DNA from: Hydrogenophaga sp. Root209
GTDB lineage: Bacteria > Pseudomonadota > Gammaproteobacteria > Burkholderiales > Burkholderiaceae_C
Reading direction: 5' to 3'
Length of the DNA stretch: 64,000 bases
NCBI RefSeq assembly: GCF_001428625.1
Contig: NZ_LMIE01000034.1
Coordinates: 1 to 64,000 of the forward strand
Below, piece after piece: positions 36,875 to 46,407 of this stretch (its first letter is position 1; each line of letters starts with the position of its first letter). A program made the translations under genes and the position numbers. A model generated the notes under the pieces. That model saw only the letters and a list, made by a program, of their open reading frames with translations. It did no database searches and was not told where the DNA came from.

Positions 36875-37009
36875 GAGAAAATGAAAGCCTTTATGCAGAA
36901 CAGAAAATCGGATCGGCAAGCTGCGCACAGGCAGGTGGTCGACCGTGCTATGTCATAGGCACCCTCAGTGATAAACACCATCAGTACCAAAGAGCAGCGG
37001 CCAACTCCG

Positions 37010-37807
37010 ATGAAAGCCAGCAACGCGGCGGCAGTGCCCGCCCTCGAATGCCGAGGGCTGGAGCGGCGATTCGGCGGCCTCGTCGCGTTGAAGGATGCCA
37101 ATTTGCGCATTGAGCGTGGGGAGATCTTCGGCTTGGTCGGCCCCAACGGCAGCGGCAAGACGACCATGACCAACGCCATCACCGGCTTCTTTCCACCCCA
37201 GGTCGGCAGCATATGGCTCAATGGCCGCGACATCACCGGCATGGCGCCGCACAAGGTCGCAGCTCTGGGCGTCGCGCGCACGTTCCAGAACCTGGCGCTC
37301 TTCAACGGCATGAGCGTGCTTGACAACATCCTGCTGGGGCGTCACATCCACATGAAGCCCGGCGTGGCAAAAACCGCCCTCTACTGGTGGCTGGGTCGCA
37401 AGGATGAGATGGCGAGCCGGCTCAAGGTCGAAGAGATTATCGATTTCCTGCAGCTGCAGAGCGTGCGCGACGAGCTGGTGGACAGCATTCCGATCGGGCT
37501 GAAAAAGCGCGTCGAACTGGCACGCGCGTTGGTGGCCGAACCCAGCTTTCTGGTTCTTGACGAACCGATGGCTGGCATGAACCAGGAGGAAAAGGAATAC
37601 ATGGCCCGTTTTATCCTCGATGCGCGTGCCGAGCGCAATGTCACTGTGCTGCTGATCGAGCACCACATGGATGTGATCACCGGTATCTGCGACCGCATGA
37701 TGGTGCTCAGCTATGGTGAAACCATCGGAACCGGTATTCCTGCCGACGTGATGAAGGATGAACGTGTGATCAAGGCCTACCTGGGGGGTGCGCATGCAAA
37801 GCACTGA
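37010..37807 (+). CDS. Branched-chain-type ABC transporter ATPase, LivG-like (importer 1)
   Basis: A 265-residue ATP-binding subunit of a LivFGHMJ-type importer. Walker A is GPNGSGKTT, the Q-loop follows RTFQN, the signature is replaced by the family form IPIGLKKRVELARAL, and Walker B is FLVLDEPMAGM. The C-terminal extension with VIKAYLGG is characteristic of LivG. I chose the ATG at 37010; a GTG at 36968 would add 14 residues. The stop overlaps the synthetase gene by 14 bp. Substrate is probably a carboxylic acid rather than an amino acid, given the embedded acyl-CoA synthetase. Confidence 0.88.
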   Translation: MKASNAAAVPALECRGLERRFGGLVALKDANLRIERGEIFGLVGPNGSGKTTMTNAITGFFPPQVGSIWLNGRDITGMAPHKVAALGVARTFQNLALFNGMSVLDNILLGRHIHMKPGVAKTALYWWLGRKDEMASRLKVEEIIDFLQLQSVRDELVDSIPIGLKKRVELARALVAEPSFLVLDEPMAGMNQEEKEYMARFILDARAERNVTVLLIEHHMDVITGICDRMMVLSYGETIGTGIPADVMKDERVIKAYLGGAHAKH

Positions 37808-39737
37808 AACCGATGCTGCCAAGGGCAGCAACACCACATGGGATATGGGCACCGACACCACCCTCATCCACATTCTGGCTCGCAACGCCGAGTTACTGGG
37901 CAATCGCGTGGCCATGCGCGAAAAGCACCTGGGAATATGGCAGGAGACCACCTGGTCGCAGATGCTGGACACCACGCTCGCCTACGCGGCCGGCATGGAA
38001 AGCCTGGGTTTTAGCGCAGAGGATGCCTTGCTGGTCCTGGGCGACAACCGACCCCGGCTCTACATGGGCATGCTCGCGGCCGGCGTGCTGGGCGGCTACG
38101 CGATGCCCGTCTACTCTACTGCAACACCCGACGAAATCCGTCACTTCATGCATGAGACGCATGTCCGCTTTGTCCTGGCCGAAGACCAGGAGCAAGTCGA
38201 CAAGGTGCTTGATCTGGGCGATCAGGGTGCAACGATCAAGAACATCATTTACGACGAGCCACGCGGCTTGACCAACTATTCGAATCCCGGACTGATTTCG
38301 TGGGAAAAGTTGCAGGCCATCGGTGCAGATCGCTTGCGTGCCGAGCCGAAACTGCGAAATGCCTTGATCGAACGGGCGCTGCCCGACGGACCGGCGGTGT
38401 TCGTGCACTCGTCGGGGACCACGGGCAAGCCGAAGGGCGTGGTACTGAGCCACCGCAATTTCCTCGCGGGGGTGCGTAACGCCCATCGCGGGGGCGCCTT
38501 CACATTTGGCGAGACCATCCTCGCCTATCTGCCCATGGCCTGGGTGGGCGACTTTGCCATCACGGTCGGCGCCGGTGTTGCGCTGCACTTCACCATCAAT
38601 ATCCCCGAACGCCAGGAAACGGTGCTGCACGACCTGCGCGAGGTGGCTCCCACTTTCTATCTGGCCGCACCCCGCAGCTGGGACAACATGCTGACCACCA
38701 TCCAGGTTCGCATGGAGGATTCGACGCCGTTCAAGAAATGGCTCTACGATGTTTTCATGAACTCGGCGCTGGCGTCCGAACGACGCAAGCTCGAGGGAAA
38801 ACAGCCCAGCCTGACAGAGCGTCTGATGCGGCAACTGGGAGAGTGGTTGATCTTCGGACCGATCAAGGACCAGTTGGGCCTCACCCGCCTGCGAGGTGCT
38901 TTCACCGGCGGCGAGGCCATTGGCGAAGACACTTTTGTTTTTTACCGCGCACTGGGCGTGAAATTGCGACAGTTTTATGGTCAAACTGAAAGCAGCGCCT
39001 TCACTGCCTTGCAGGACACCGAAGAAGTACGCCTGCACACGGTCGGCAAACCGCTGCCCGGTGTGGAAGTCAAGATCGGCGACAACGGAGAGGTCTTGAT
39101 TCGCTCCGGGAGCGTGTTTTCCGGTTACTACAAACTTGAAAATGCCACCCGTGAAGCACTTGAGGACGGCTGGCTGTACACGGGCGATGCAGGTTATATC
39201 GAGCCTGATGGACACATGGTGGTGCTCGGACGGTTGTCGGAGGTGGTGTATACCTCCAAAGGCGAACGCTACATTCCGAACTACATTGAGAACCGCCTCA
39301 AATTCAGTCCGTACATCAAGGATGTGGCCGTGCTCGGGAGCGGCCGCGACACGCTGGCGGCCATCATCTGCATCGACATGGAGCCGGTGGGCCATTGGGC
39401 TGAGGTACGGGGCATTTCCTACATGTCCTATGCCGACCTGTCGCAAAAACCCGAGGTGATCGAACTGGTCACGGCAGCGGTCAAGCGCGTCAACAGCATC
39501 CTGCCAGACGGGTTGAAACTGCATCACTTCGTGTCCTTACACAAGGAGTTCGACCCCGACGACGGAGAGGTCACGCGAACCCGCAAGCTGCGCCGCAACG
39601 TGGTCGAGGAGCGTTATGCGCCCATCATTGATGCGATCTACGGCGGCCAGCAGACGGTCACGATGAAGGCGCAGATCACGTATGAATCCGGTGAAGTCGG
39701 CACCATCGAGCGCCAACTCTCGGTGCAGGAGATTTAA
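37794..39737 (+). CDS. AMP-dependent acyl-CoA synthetase, long-chain type, in importer 1 operon
   Basis: A 647-residue adenylate-forming synthetase of the long-chain (FadD15/LACS-like) group. The phosphate loop is HSSGTTGKPKGVVLSH, A5 is FYGQTESS, and the A8 segment is GRLSEVVYTSKGERYIP. The C-terminal RTRKLRRNVVEERY region is like other members. It begins inside the ATPase gene (14-bp overlap) with GGGGGG before the ATG, and the permease gene starts 3 bp after it. Tight linkage suggests that the imported acid is activated at once (vectorial acylation), by inference. Confidence 0.9.
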   Translation: MQSTETDAAKGSNTTWDMGTDTTLIHILARNAELLGNRVAMREKHLGIWQETTWSQMLDTTLAYAAGMESLGFSAEDALLVLGDNRPRLYMGMLAAGVLGGYAMPVYSTATPDEIRHFMHETHVRFVLAEDQEQVDKVLDLGDQGATIKNIIYDEPRGLTNYSNPGLISWEKLQAIGADRLRAEPKLRNALIERALPDGPAVFVHSSGTTGKPKGVVLSHRNFLAGVRNAHRGGAFTFGETILAYLPMAWVGDFAITVGAGVALHFTINIPERQETVLHDLREVAPTFYLAAPRSWDNMLTTIQVRMEDSTPFKKWLYDVFMNSALASERRKLEGKQPSLTERLMRQLGEWLIFGPIKDQLGLTRLRGAFTGGEAIGEDTFVFYRALGVKLRQFYGQTESSAFTALQDTEEVRLHTVGKPLPGVEVKIGDNGEVLIRSGSVFSGYYKLENATREALEDGWLYTGDAGYIEPDGHMVVLGRLSEVVYTSKGERYIPNYIENRLKFSPYIKDVAVLGSGRDTLAAIICIDMEPVGHWAEVRGISYMSYADLSQKPEVIELVTAAVKRVNSILPDGLKLHHFVSLHKEFDPDDGEVTRTRKLRRNVVEERYAPIIDAIYGGQQTVTMKAQITYESGEVGTIERQLSVQEI

Positions 39738-39740
39738 ATT

Positions 39741-40628
39741 ATGGATTTTTCACTGTTTGCCGAATTGGCCATCAATGGCGCGCTGTCGGGGCTCATGTAT
39801 TCACTGGTCGCCATGGGCATCGTGATCATCTACAAGTCATCCTCGGTGCCTAACCTGGCGCAAGGTGCGATGACCATGCTGGGTGCCTATGTCGTGCTGG
39901 CCATCGCCAATGGATTGGGCGTGTCGATGTGGGTCGCCATCCCGCTGGCCATGGGAACGATGTTCTTTGTCGGAATGGGCATCGAGCGGGTGGCGTTGCG
40001 CCGGCTGGCGGGCCGCCCCATCATCATGATCCTGATGATGACACTGGGGCTGGACATCTTTATACGCGCGACAACAATGGCCATCTGGGGCGGCTCTGGC
40101 CTTCCGCTGTCCATTGGCATCAGCGACGACCCGCTGTTTCTGGGGCCGGTGCTGCTCAGTCGGGCTTATGTGGTCGGCGCCGTGGTGGCCATCGCGCTGT
40201 TTTTGGTCTTGATGTTCTTCTTTCGCACGCGCAGGGGCATTGTTCTGCGCGCCATCTCCGACGATTACATCGCATCGTGGTCGATCGGTATTTCGGTTGA
40301 ACGCGGGGTGGCGTTTTCCTGGGCCATGTCCTCGGTTCTGGCCACCACGGCCGGCGTGTTGTGGGGCTCGGTTCAAGGGGTCAGCCAGGCGCTGGCGCTG
40401 CTTTTGCTCAAGGGCTTGACCGTCGCCGTTTTGGGCGGTCTTGACAGCATCGGCGGCGCCATTCTGGCCGGCTTGCTGCTGGGCCTTCTTGAAGGCGTTG
40501 CATCTGGCTATCTCGACCCCTTGGTTGGCGGTGGTAGCCGCGACCTGGTGGTTGCCACAATACTGATTCTGACCATCCTGATTCGGCCGCATGGCCTGTT
40601 CGGGCGCCACGACATTGAAAGGATCTGA
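39741..40628 (+). CDS. ABC transporter permease, LivH-like (importer 1)
   Basis: A 295-residue inner-membrane permease with about eight hydrophobic segments. The LivH marks GALSGLMYSLVAMGIVIIYK broken over the first helix, VPNLAQGAMTMLGAY, and AVLGGLDSIGGAILAGLLLG near the end are present. The ending RPHGLFGRHDIERI is the usual LivH C-terminus. AGGAG overlaps the stop of the synthetase gene, 9 bases before the ATG. It should form the channel with the LivM-like protein that follows 5 bp later. Confidence 0.92.
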   Translation: MDFSLFAELAINGALSGLMYSLVAMGIVIIYKSSSVPNLAQGAMTMLGAYVVLAIANGLGVSMWVAIPLAMGTMFFVGMGIERVALRRLAGRPIIMILMMTLGLDIFIRATTMAIWGGSGLPLSIGISDDPLFLGPVLLSRAYVVGAVVAIALFLVLMFFFRTRRGIVLRAISDDYIASWSIGISVERGVAFSWAMSSVLATTAGVLWGSVQGVSQALALLLLKGLTVAVLGGLDSIGGAILAGLLLGLLEGVASGYLDPLVGGGSRDLVVATILILTILIRPHGLFGRHDIERI

Positions 40629-40633
40629 AGGTC

Positions 40634-41707
40634 ATGCTATTTCGTCAATCAGGAATTTTCCATACCAATTACGCCAACGCGCGCTCGCTTTTTCCGCTCC
40701 CCGCGGATCGCTGGATGATCGGCTTGTTGCTGGCCTTTGCGTTAACTGCGCCATTCACCATGAGCACGCTCGTCCTCAGCACCCAGTTGTTACCGTGGCT
40801 GGTGTGGACTGCGGCCGTGCTCGGCTTGAACCTGATCCTGGGCTGGACCGGACAGTTCCACTTCGGCTATGCCGCCATCATGGGCATCGGCGCCTACACG
40901 GCGGTGCACGGCGTACGCAACGGCATTCCCTGGGAGATCGCGATGGTGCTCGGCGGCGTGATGGCCGCTGTGATCGGCATCGTTTTCGCTTTCGCGGCGC
41001 TGCGCGTGAAAGGCCTGTATCTGGCGCTCAGCACGCTGGCCCTGCAGTTCGTGATGGACTGGGTGATCTCCCACGTGCCGGCCATCAGCGGCGGCACCCA
41101 GGCCACACTGCAGGCACCTGACATCAGCCTGCTCGGCCAGGCCATCACCTCGGATACCGGACTCTATTACGTGGCGCTGGGCTGGTGCCTGATCGTCACC
41201 GTGTTCATGCTCAACTTGCGCCGCACCGGGCTTGGCCGCGCGCTCATTGCGGTGCGTGAAAAGGACTTCGCTGCGGCGGTCATTGGCGTGCACAGCCTGT
41301 ATTACAAGCTGGTGGCGTTCGCCACCTCGTCCTTCATTGGCGGCATCAGCGGCGCCATCCTGATCTTCACCTTCTACCGAGCAGCCACACCGGAGCAATT
41401 TGCCGTCAATGTCTCCATCGAGTTGCTGGCCATGGTGATCGTCGGCGGACTGGGCAGCATCATCGGCAGCTATTTTGGGGCTGCCTTCATTCTGTTGATG
41501 CCCGGCCTGATGAACAGTCTGATCGGCTGGCTGGCGCAGCTCCTGGGCATCTCGCTCGGGATCGAAACGCTGGCCCACATTCCACATGCGGTTTATGGCG
41601 CGCTGATCATTATTTTCCTGCTGGTTGAGCCTATGGGGCTGGGCAAGATGTACACCAATCTGCGCAACTACCTGCTGGTCTGGCCCTTCGGCTACGCCCG
41701 AAAGTAA
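40634..41707 (+). CDS. ABC transporter permease, LivM-like (importer 1)
   Basis: A 357-residue permease of the LivM type with eight to ten membrane segments. LGLNLILGWTGQFHFGYAA is the family's central motif (split over a helix), with the EAA-like loop LIAVREKDFAAAVIGV facing the ATPases and IVGGLGSIIGSYFGAAF near the end. It starts 5 bp after LivH with AAGG close to the ATG, and the LivF-like gene starts 10 bp after its stop. Confidence 0.92.
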   Translation: MLFRQSGIFHTNYANARSLFPLPADRWMIGLLLAFALTAPFTMSTLVLSTQLLPWLVWTAAVLGLNLILGWTGQFHFGYAAIMGIGAYTAVHGVRNGIPWEIAMVLGGVMAAVIGIVFAFAALRVKGLYLALSTLALQFVMDWVISHVPAISGGTQATLQAPDISLLGQAITSDTGLYYVALGWCLIVTVFMLNLRRTGLGRALIAVREKDFAAAVIGVHSLYYKLVAFATSSFIGGISGAILIFTFYRAATPEQFAVNVSIELLAMVIVGGLGSIIGSYFGAAFILLMPGLMNSLIGWLAQLLGISLGIETLAHIPHAVYGALIIIFLLVEPMGLGKMYTNLRNYLLVWPFGYARK

Positions 41708-41717
41708 AAACGACATC

Positions 41718-42569
41718 ATGGCGACTGACAACTTGACTTCCAACCCAACGCTGATGCAAAACCAGACTGCGGAACCTGCATTGATATTGTCACTGAACAA
41801 TGTCGAGGTCATCTACGATCATGTATCGCTCGCCATCAAGGGCGTTTCGATCGATGTGCCGCAAGGCGCCATGGTGGCACTGCTGGGCGCCAACGGCGCT
41901 GGCAAAAGCACGACGCTGAAGTCGATCAGCGGCCTGCTGCGCCCTGAGCGCGGCCTGGTAACCCGCGGTGAGGTGCAATTCCTGGGTCAGAACATCGATG
42001 CACTGGCGCCGCAGGAGCGCGTCAAGCTCGGTATCGTGCATGTGCTGGAAGGGCGGCGTGTGTTCGAACACATGACGCCTGACGAAAACCTGGTGGCGGC
42101 CTCGGCGGTTCGTGGCACCCGCCAAGACATGCTGCGTAACAAGGATATGGTTTACAGCTATTTCCCGCGCTTGCATCAGCGGCGCACCGCGCAGTCCGGC
42201 TACCTGTCAGGCGGCGAGCAGCAGATGCTGGCCATTGGCCGTGCCTTGATGACGCAACCCAAGCTGCTGATGCTTGACGAGCCGAGTCTTGGTCTCGCGC
42301 CTTTTCTGGTGGCCGAGATTTTCGACATTGTTCGGCGCATCAACAAGGAAGAAGGCCTGTCCGTTCTGCTGGTGGAACAAAACGCAATTGCAGCTTTAGA
42401 GGTCGTCTCGCATGGCTATCTGATCGAGAACGGACGCGTGGTGATGCATGACAGCGCAGAAGCCATGAAGAAAAACCCGGACATCCAGGAGTTCTATCTA
42501 GGAGGCACCGAAGGGCGAAGCTTCCATGACATCAAACACTATAGTCGGCGCAAACGCTGGCTCACCTGA
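41718..42569 (+). CDS. ABC transporter ATPase, LivF-like (importer 1)
   Basis: A 283-residue ATP-binding subunit. Walker A is GANGAGKST, signature LSGGEQQM, Walker B LLMLDEPSLGLAP, and the H-loop region VLLVEQNA. An N-terminal extension of about 25 residues precedes the domain. The tail HYSRRKRWLT is shared almost exactly with the LivF-like protein of importer 2 (HYKRRKRWLS), which suggests that both importers descend from one duplicated system. A 12-bp perfect palindrome GAAACTAGTTTC overlaps its stop codon. Confidence 0.92.
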   Translation: MATDNLTSNPTLMQNQTAEPALILSLNNVEVIYDHVSLAIKGVSIDVPQGAMVALLGANGAGKSTTLKSISGLLRPERGLVTRGEVQFLGQNIDALAPQERVKLGIVHVLEGRRVFEHMTPDENLVAASAVRGTRQDMLRNKDMVYSYFPRLHQRRTAQSGYLSGGEQQMLAIGRALMTQPKLLMLDEPSLGLAPFLVAEIFDIVRRINKEEGLSVLLVEQNAIAALEVVSHGYLIENGRVVMHDSAEAMKKNPDIQEFYLGGTEGRSFHDIKHYSRRKRWLT

Positions 42570-42648
42570 AACTAGTTTCTCGTAGCATGGACACCTCCAC
42601 ATCGCGTCGAGCTCTCGCATTAAGTCTTGGGCACGACCGGCATTCCTA

Positions 42649-42695
42649 CTACAGACTGCATTTCACCCCGTGCTAGCTAAACAGGAGACATCACC
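42649..42695 (+). repeat. Leader of binding-protein gene 1, duplicated before gene 2
   Basis: The stretch just before the first binding-protein ATG (from ACAGACTGCATTTCACCCCG to the ribosome site ACAGGAGACATC) recurs, with a few changes, before the second gene at 43999-44045. The two start codons are exactly 1350 bp apart. The leader was therefore copied with the gene, and it may carry a processing or translation signal. A few bases read CTAGCTA here and CTAACTA in the second copy. Confidence 0.65.
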
Positions 42696-43952
42696 ATGAA
42701 AATCAAACTGCTTTCAATTCTTGCTGGCGTGGGGATGGCGATGTCCAACGTCCAGCCCGCGCTGGCCCAAGCCCAGACCGAACCGATTAAATTTGCGCTA
42801 TGTTACGACCTGAGCAAGGTTTACGCCTTCGCCGTACCGCAAGTTGCCCAGGCCGCGCGCGACTATGCGCAGATACTCAACCAGAAAGGCGGCATCGAAG
42901 GCCATCCGGTCGAGATTCTGGTTCAAGACCATGGCAACGAACCGCAGCGGGGCATCGAGTGCTATGAAAAGATGAAGCGCGAGGGTGCGATCACCTTCGA
43001 CTTCTTTTCCACGCCGGTCGGGCGCGCGCTGCTGCCGCGCGCAATGCAGGACAACAATGTGATGATTTCATCCTTTACTGGCCGCAGCGATGCAGTCGAC
43101 GGCGATGTGTTCAAGTGGATATTCCCCATCGGGCCCACCTATTGGAGCCAAGCAGCCAATAACATCCAGTACATCAAGTCCAAGTCGAACAACAACCTCA
43201 AGGGGGTGAAGATCGCATTCTTTTACCTGGACACCGCGTTTGGGTTGGAACCCATCGGCGTGTTGAAGACACTCGCGGCCAAGGAAGGCTTCGACCTCCA
43301 ATTGTTCCCGAACCCGCTGCCTGGTAACAATCAGTCAGGGGCGTGGTCCCAGATCCGCCGCTTCAACCCCGATTGGGTCATCAGCTGGAATCTGGGCAAC
43401 ATGCACGTTGTTGCCTCGCGCGAAATGAAACGCAACGCCATGCCGATGGACAAGTACATCGCCGTCAATTGGTTCAACGAAGTGGACATCGCGAACATTG
43501 GCGCCGACGCAGCCAAGGGCATCAAGCGCGGCACTAATGTGGTGGGCGGTCAGGAGCACCCGCTGATCCAGCAGATCCTGAAGGATCTGTATGACAAGGG
43601 AAAGGGCAACGGCGACCGCAAGCATACCAATGACATCTTCTACAACACTGGGCTGGCCACCTACGCTCCTGTTTTCGAAGGCGCGCGTCTGGCAATCAAG
43701 CAGTATGGCTGGCCTCTGACATCCGACAAGATGAAGCGCGGGCTGGAGAGCCTGCGCAACTTCGACGCTAACGGCCTCATCGCCCCTGTAACTGTGACGG
43801 CCAAGGACCATGGCGGCGGCGGCAAGACGCGCATCGACATGTGGGATGGCGCGAAGTGGGTGCCAGAGACTGGCTGGTTCTCCGCATACGACGATGTAGT
43901 CCAGGAAAGCGCCAAGAAGGAATCGGCGGAGTTCGCCAAGTCGAAGCAGTAG
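42696..43952 (+). CDS. ABC transporter periplasmic substrate-binding protein (importer 1, copy 1)
   Basis: A 418-residue LivJ-type (type 1 periplasmic binding) protein. A signal peptide ends about residue 25 (PALA-QA). The mature protein starts with KFALCYDLSK and includes ILNQKGGIEGHP and VQDHGNEPQRG, typical of the aromatic/aliphatic acid group of the family. It is very similar to the next gene and has the same length, so it is one of a tandem pair. ACAGGAGA precedes the ATG. The ligand is likely an acid taken up for CoA activation; the two copies may differ in specificity. Confidence 0.9.
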   Translation: MKIKLLSILAGVGMAMSNVQPALAQAQTEPIKFALCYDLSKVYAFAVPQVAQAARDYAQILNQKGGIEGHPVEILVQDHGNEPQRGIECYEKMKREGAITFDFFSTPVGRALLPRAMQDNNVMISSFTGRSDAVDGDVFKWIFPIGPTYWSQAANNIQYIKSKSNNNLKGVKIAFFYLDTAFGLEPIGVLKTLAAKEGFDLQLFPNPLPGNNQSGAWSQIRRFNPDWVISWNLGNMHVVASREMKRNAMPMDKYIAVNWFNEVDIANIGADAAKGIKRGTNVVGGQEHPLIQQILKDLYDKGKGNGDRKHTNDIFYNTGLATYAPVFEGARLAIKQYGWPLTSDKMKRGLESLRNFDANGLIAPVTVTAKDHGGGGKTRIDMWDGAKWVPETGWFSAYDDVVQESAKKESAEFAKSKQ

Positions 43953-43998
43953 CGATACGCCTCGGTCAGGCCTCGGGCACGACTGTACGGCGTGCCTT

Positions 43999-44045
43999 CT
44001 ACAGACTGCATTTCACCCCGTACTAACTAAACAGGAAACATCATC
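43999..44045 (+). repeat. Leader of binding-protein gene 2 (second copy)
   Basis: Second copy of the leader described at 42649, ending with ACAGGAAACATCATC before the ATG at 44046. It differs from the first at a handful of bases. Upstream of it a shared GGGCACGAC word is shifted by 4 bp between the copies, which shows small indels since duplication. Confidence 0.65.
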
Positions 44046-45302
44046 ATGAAAATCAAACAGCTTTCCATTCTTGCTGGCCTGGGATTGGCGCTGGCCGGTC
44101 TGCAGTCCGCGCAGGCGCAGGCACCAGCCCAGCCCGTCAAATTCGCGCTTTGTTATGACCTGAGTAAATCCTACGGCTTTGTGACGCCACAAATTGCCCA
44201 GGCGGCGAATGACTATGCCAAGATATTGAATCAGAAAGGCGGCATTGAAGGCCACCCAATCGAGATACTGGTTCAAGACCATGGCAACGAGCCGCAGCGT
44301 GGCATTGAGTGCTACGAAAAGATGAAACGCGAAGGCGCCGTTGCCTTTGATTTCCTGTCCACGCCGGTTTCCCGCGCCGTTCTGCCGCGCGCCATGGCGG
44401 ATGGCAATGTGATGGTGCAATCCTTTGTAGGTCGTGGCGATGCGGTCGATGGTGATGTGTTCAAGTGGATTTTCCCCATTGGGCCCACCTACTGGGGTCA
44501 AATGGCCAACAATATCCACTACATCAAAACCAAGTCCAACAACAACCTCAAGGGCGTGAAGATTTCGTTCATCTACCCCGACTATCCGTTCGGGCAGGAA
44601 CCGATCGGCGTGTTGACGACACTTGCGGCCAAAGAGGGCTTTGACCTGCAGTTGGTTCCCAACCCGATGCCGGGCAATGACCAGGCCGCCGCTTGGTCCC
44701 AGATCCGCCGCAACAACCCCGACTGGGTGATCAGCTGGAACCTGGCCGGCATGCACGTCGTCGCCTCGCGCGAAATGAAGCGCAACGGCATCCCGATGGA
44801 CAAGTACATTTCCGTCAATTGGCTCAACGAAGTTGACCTTGCCAACATTGGTCTGGAAAACGCAAAAGGCCTCAAGCGCGGCACCAACGTGACGGGTGGA
44901 CAGAGCCACCCGCTGATTCAGCAGATCATCAAGGACCTGTATGAGAAAAACAAGGGCAGCGGTGACCGCAAGCATCTCAACGATGTTTACTACAACACCG
45001 GTCTGGCCATCTATGCCAGCGTTTTCGAAGGCGCTCGCCTAGCCATCAAACAAAGTGGCTGGCCCCTCAACCCTGACAAAATGAAGCGCGGACTGGAAAG
45101 CTTGAAAAACTTTGATGCCGAAGGCCTGATCGCCCCCGTGACGGTGACCGCCAAAGACCATGGCGGCGGCGGCAAAACCCGCATCGACATGTGGGACGGC
45201 GCCAAGTGGGTGCCCCAGACTGACTGGTTCTCGGCGTATGACGATGTGGTCCAGGACATCGTGAAGAAAGAATCTGGCGAGTTCGCCAAGAACAAACAGT
45301 AA
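44046..45302 (+). CDS. ABC transporter periplasmic substrate-binding protein (importer 1, copy 2)
   Basis: A 418-residue tandem paralogue of the gene before it. The signal peptide ends about residue 25 (AQA-QAPAQP). Differences from copy 1 cluster in the ligand-cleft half (for example LSTPVSRAVL against FSTPVGRALL, and VQSFVGRGD against ISSFTGRSD), so the pair may widen the range of ligands. The last part (TVTAKDHGGGGKTRIDMWDG) is identical in both. It is the final gene of the importer 1 operon; 248 bp without a gene follow, holding operator B. Confidence 0.9.
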   Translation: MKIKQLSILAGLGLALAGLQSAQAQAPAQPVKFALCYDLSKSYGFVTPQIAQAANDYAKILNQKGGIEGHPIEILVQDHGNEPQRGIECYEKMKREGAVAFDFLSTPVSRAVLPRAMADGNVMVQSFVGRGDAVDGDVFKWIFPIGPTYWGQMANNIHYIKTKSNNNLKGVKISFIYPDYPFGQEPIGVLTTLAAKEGFDLQLVPNPMPGNDQAAAWSQIRRNNPDWVISWNLAGMHVVASREMKRNGIPMDKYISVNWLNEVDLANIGLENAKGLKRGTNVTGGQSHPLIQQIIKDLYEKNKGSGDRKHLNDVYYNTGLAIYASVFEGARLAIKQSGWPLNPDKMKRGLESLKNFDAEGLIAPVTVTAKDHGGGGKTRIDMWDGAKWVPQTDWFSAYDDVVQDIVKKESGEFAKNKQ

Positions 45303-45476
45303 TTGCCTTCCCTTGGGATGGATCACGGTCAGACGCGTTGCGCACTGATAGTGAACCATCCCATCTTGTTTCTCGGATTTTCATCCCTCTCTTGAATCGA
45401 CAGGTGGCAGCCTATGCCACAGTGGATTGCAGTGGTAGCTGCCAGGCGCACCATCCAACACAGGAAATCTCGCCCG

Positions 45477-45498
45477 CTATCTAACTATCGTTAGATAG
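45477..45498. promoter_or_regulatory. Palindromic operator, site B
   Basis: Perfect 9-bp arms CTATCTAAC and GTTAGATAG separated by TATC, the longest of the three related sites. It lies 52 bp before the start of the BadH-like gene. A CATAAT word just downstream (about 45500) could be a -10 box, in which case a bound repressor would block the promoter. Same core as sites A and C. Confidence 0.65.
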
Positions 45499-45550
45499 TC
45501 ATAATTTCATCCTCACCAATGTGGCGCCTAAAGCGCAAGGAGCAATCAGT

Positions 45551-46348
45551 ATGGATCTCGAACTAAAAGGAAAATCGGTCATCGTCACGGGTGGCGGCTC
45601 GAACATTGGCCGCGGCATCGTGCTCGGCTTCGCCGCGGAAGGCGCCAACATCACCATCGGCGACATCGACGAAAGTCAGGCGCAAAAGACGGCAGAACTC
45701 GCGCTGGCGAGCGGCGCGGCGTCGGCGCAGGTTGTCAAGACCGATGTCACCCAACTTGACCAGGTGCAAGCCATGTTCAAGGCAGCCTCGGACAAGTTCG
45801 GCGGCGTCGATGTCCTCGTCAACAACGTCGGCTGGGACCAGTTGATGTTCTTCACGCAGACGACCCCCGATCTGTGGCAAAAGATCATCAACATCAACTA
45901 CCTCGGCGTTCTCAACTGCACCAAGACCGCGCTTGAAGTCATGGTTCCTCGCAACGCCGGCTCAATCGTCTCCATCAGCTCTGATGCCAGTCGGCAAGGT
46001 GAGCCACGTGAAGCGGTGTATGGCGGCGTCAAGGCTGCCATCAACAGCTTCATGAAAACGATCGCCAAGGAAAACGGGCGTTACGGCATCCGCTGCAACG
46101 TGGTATGCCCCGGCGTCACTATCCCCAGTACCACCGACGAAGTGGGCGGAAGCAGCATGTGGATTGATGCCGACAGTATGTTCACGCCGGAGCAACTGGA
46201 AAAAGTCGCCAAGGCGCTGCCGTTGCGCAAGGTGGGACGGCCGCAGGATATTGCCAATGCCGTCGTCTTCCTGTCTTCAGCGAAGGCTGCGGGCCATGTC
46301 ACCGGGCAGGTTCTTTCAGTGTCTGGTGGTTACAGCATGATTGGGTAA
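45551..46348 (+). CDS. badH: SDR, 2-hydroxycyclohexanecarboxyl-CoA dehydrogenase-like
   Basis: A 265-residue short-chain dehydrogenase with full motifs: TGGGSNIG (13-20), NNVGWD (91-96), Ser143/144, Tyr157 and Lys161 (YGGVK). Its NNVGWD and the position right before a BadI-like gene fit BadH, which oxidises 2-hydroxycyclohexanecarboxyl-CoA to the 2-oxo compound ahead of ring opening. AAGGAG stands 8 bases before the ATG. It lies downstream of operator B and probably starts its own transcript. The symbol is given by likeness and context, and the true substrate may carry side groups. Confidence 0.78.
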   Translation: MDLELKGKSVIVTGGGSNIGRGIVLGFAAEGANITIGDIDESQAQKTAELALASGAASAQVVKTDVTQLDQVQAMFKAASDKFGGVDVLVNNVGWDQLMFFTQTTPDLWQKIININYLGVLNCTKTALEVMVPRNAGSIVSISSDASRQGEPREAVYGGVKAAINSFMKTIAKENGRYGIRCNVVCPGVTIPSTTDEVGGSSMWIDADSMFTPEQLEKVAKALPLRKVGRPQDIANAVVFLSSAKAAGHVTGQVLSVSGGYSMIG

Positions 46349-46407
46349 ACGCCCGGGCACGGTCGAAAGACATGCGGCATTGAAATAACAGACAAAAAGG
46401 AAAACCC

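Noticed and set aside
37893-39527. A frame of about 540 codons on the - strand
   Set aside because: Antisense to the acyl-CoA synthetase of importer 1, which has all its motifs; skewed composition.
42568-42579. Palindrome GAAACTAGTTTC at the end of the importer 1 LivF gene, considered as terminator or operator
   Set aside because: Only 12 bp with no loop and no T-run; too short to claim a function, and the binding-protein genes downstream are expected to be co-transcribed.
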